Assembly: GCA_020200995.1 (NCBI GenBank)
Contig: JAIVHQ010000022.1
Coordinates: 1 to 14,760 of the forward strand
Direction: 5' to 3'
Source: Flavobacteriales bacterium
Lineage (GTDB): Bacteria > Bacteroidota > Bacteroidia > Flavobacteriales_D > Cryomorphaceae
DNA length: 14,760 nt
Shown: in pieces, positions 13,977 to 14,760 of the stretch
How positions within the stretch are numbered: the first letter of the stretch is position 1
How the letters are laid out: each line of letters begins with the position of its first letter
Notes under the pieces: generated by a model
What the model was told of the DNA's origin: nothing
Database searches by the model: none
What the model saw: the letters and a program-made list of their open reading frames with translations, nothing else
Position numbers and translations under genes: made by a program

Positions 13977-14760
13977 TCAGAGAAAATGGAAATCTCTGAG
14001 CCCCTTCCATGACACAAAGTTGCCTTTTGAGGTTTTGAAATCTTCCGTTCCACCATAGATCAGGTTTAGGTTGTCGTCCGTATCCCCCGTGAGTCTCTTC
14101 CAGTATCGTAGATTTTGCAGCAGGCCTTCCATTTTGGTCATTGAAGATTTTATTTCAAATGGCCTCAGACGGTTTCCTTCATCCACAATCAGATCCACCT
14201 CTTTTTTGTCCTTGCTTTGCCAGAAGTAGAGGTTGGAGCGCTTTCCCGCGTTGAACCGCATTTTCAGAAACTCATTGACCACAAAGTTCTCAAAGAGGTT
14301 GCCTTTCAAGTAATGTGTAGATAATTGGGCCCTTTCTTCCATGCCGAGCAATGAACAGGCCAGTCCGGTGTCGTGGAAGTACAGCTTTGCTGTCTTGGTA
14401 ATTCGCTTGTTAAAATTGCGGTGATGCGGGCGCAAAAAGTGAATGATATAACTCGCTTCAAGCACCGAGAGCCACGCCTTCGCAGTATTGGGACTGACCC
14501 CGGCATCTGTGGCCAGCGACTGCATATTTAGCGGCTGCCCGATGCGCCCCGCACAGAGTTGGACAAAGCCTGAGAAAGTCGTCAAATCACCGATGTTTTG
14601 AATTTGCCGCACATCTCGCTCGATGTAGCTGCTGATGTAAGCCGGATAAAAATCACTCGGGTCGATTTTTTTGTCGTGGAGTCGCGGATAAAAGCCTTTA
14701 TAAACGGCTTCTTCCCAGTGGTCGAATTCGGGCTGCTCTACGGCCAGCTCTGCCATTGAA
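13977..14760 (-). CDS. AAA_14/DUF4143-type ATPase, C-terminal part (runs off right edge)
   Basis: At least 260 residues; the frame is open at the edge (a Ser codon precedes the first Met seen), so the N-terminal Walker A/B ATPase domain lies outside. Family members are usually about 380-400 aa. The visible part begins near the SMAEL segment that ends the AAA_14 domain. Counting from the visible Met: YISSYIERDVRQIQNIGD (40-57); a winged helix (LNMQSLATDAGVSPNTAKAW, 76-95); KLYFHDTGLACSLLG (124-138); and a PD-(D/E)XK-like DUF4143 core with E156, E162, D188 (EVDLIV) and E201/K203 (FEIKSS). These residues resemble a nuclease active site, although activity is not established for the family. Such genes are common accessory genes in Bacteroidota. 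Convergent with the toxin-antitoxin pair. Confidence 0.88.
   Translation of the reverse strand, partial: SMAELAVEQPEFDHWEEAVYKGFYPRLHDKKIDPSDFYPAYISSYIERDVRQIQNIGDLTTFSGFVQLCAGRIGQPLNMQSLATDAGVSPNTAKAWLSVLEASYIIHFLRPHHRNFNKRITKTAKLYFHDTGLACSLLGMEERAQLSTHYLKGNLFENFVVNEFLKMRFNAGKRSNLYFWQSKDKKEVDLIVDEGNRLRPFEIKSSMTKMEGLLQNLRYWKRLTGDTDDNLNLIYGGTEDFKTSKGNFVSWKGLRDFHFL

Overview
The window looks like chromosomal DNA from a member of the Bacteroidota, probably a Flavobacteriales-like lineage. The evidence is the gene set: a PASTA-domain membrane protein divergent from ddl, aroB divergent from a single-domain proline dehydrogenase, the alaS / M23 peptidase / small MerR-like regulator neighbourhood, a DUF5684-like membrane protein, and a large secreted protein of the type usually exported by the type IX secretion system. 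Several intergenic regions also carry Bacteroidota-type -7 elements (TAnnTTTG), two of them perfect, plus one 7/8 match with a -33 TTTG at 19 bp. Shine-Dalgarno sequences are mostly weak, as expected for this phylum. The genus cannot be fixed from the sequence alone.

Layout. 1-1388 (-): N-terminal 462 residues of a secreted protein that runs off the left edge; it overlaps the upstream PASTA gene (1369-2217/2256, -). 2406-3398 (+): ddl, divergent from the PASTA gene. 3405-5719 (-): an aroB-aroA pair, translationally coupled through ATGA, convergent with ddl. 5759-6994 (+): proline dehydrogenase, divergent from aroB by only 39 bp. 7091-8404 (-): a periplasmic OmpA-C-domain protein. 8405-8837: a 433-bp gap with a candidate promoter and a small hairpin. 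8838-9275 (+): small membrane protein. 9261-11742 (-): alaS, which appears broken; its frame shifts at about 9665-9670 and some 45-55 residues of the linker before the C-terminal C-Ala domain seem to be missing. 11847-13165 (+): M23 peptidase and MerR-like regulator. 13249-13789 (+): a type II toxin-antitoxin pair (RelE/ParE-like toxin). 13840-13878: a strong imperfect palindrome. 13977-14760 (-): C-terminal part of an AAA_14/DUF4143 ATPase that runs off the right edge.

How the genes fit together. Most of the window is housekeeping: cell-wall precursor synthesis (Ddl), cell-wall sensing or remodelling (PASTA, OmpA-C, M23), chorismate synthesis (AroB, AroA), proline catabolism and alanine charging. 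The last ~1.5 kb is visibly more A+T-rich and holds accessory genes (toxin-antitoxin and DUF4143 ATPase). I found no CRISPR array, tRNA, rRNA, transposase or integrase. I did not find a clearly new multigene system; the most notable observation is the disrupted alaS.
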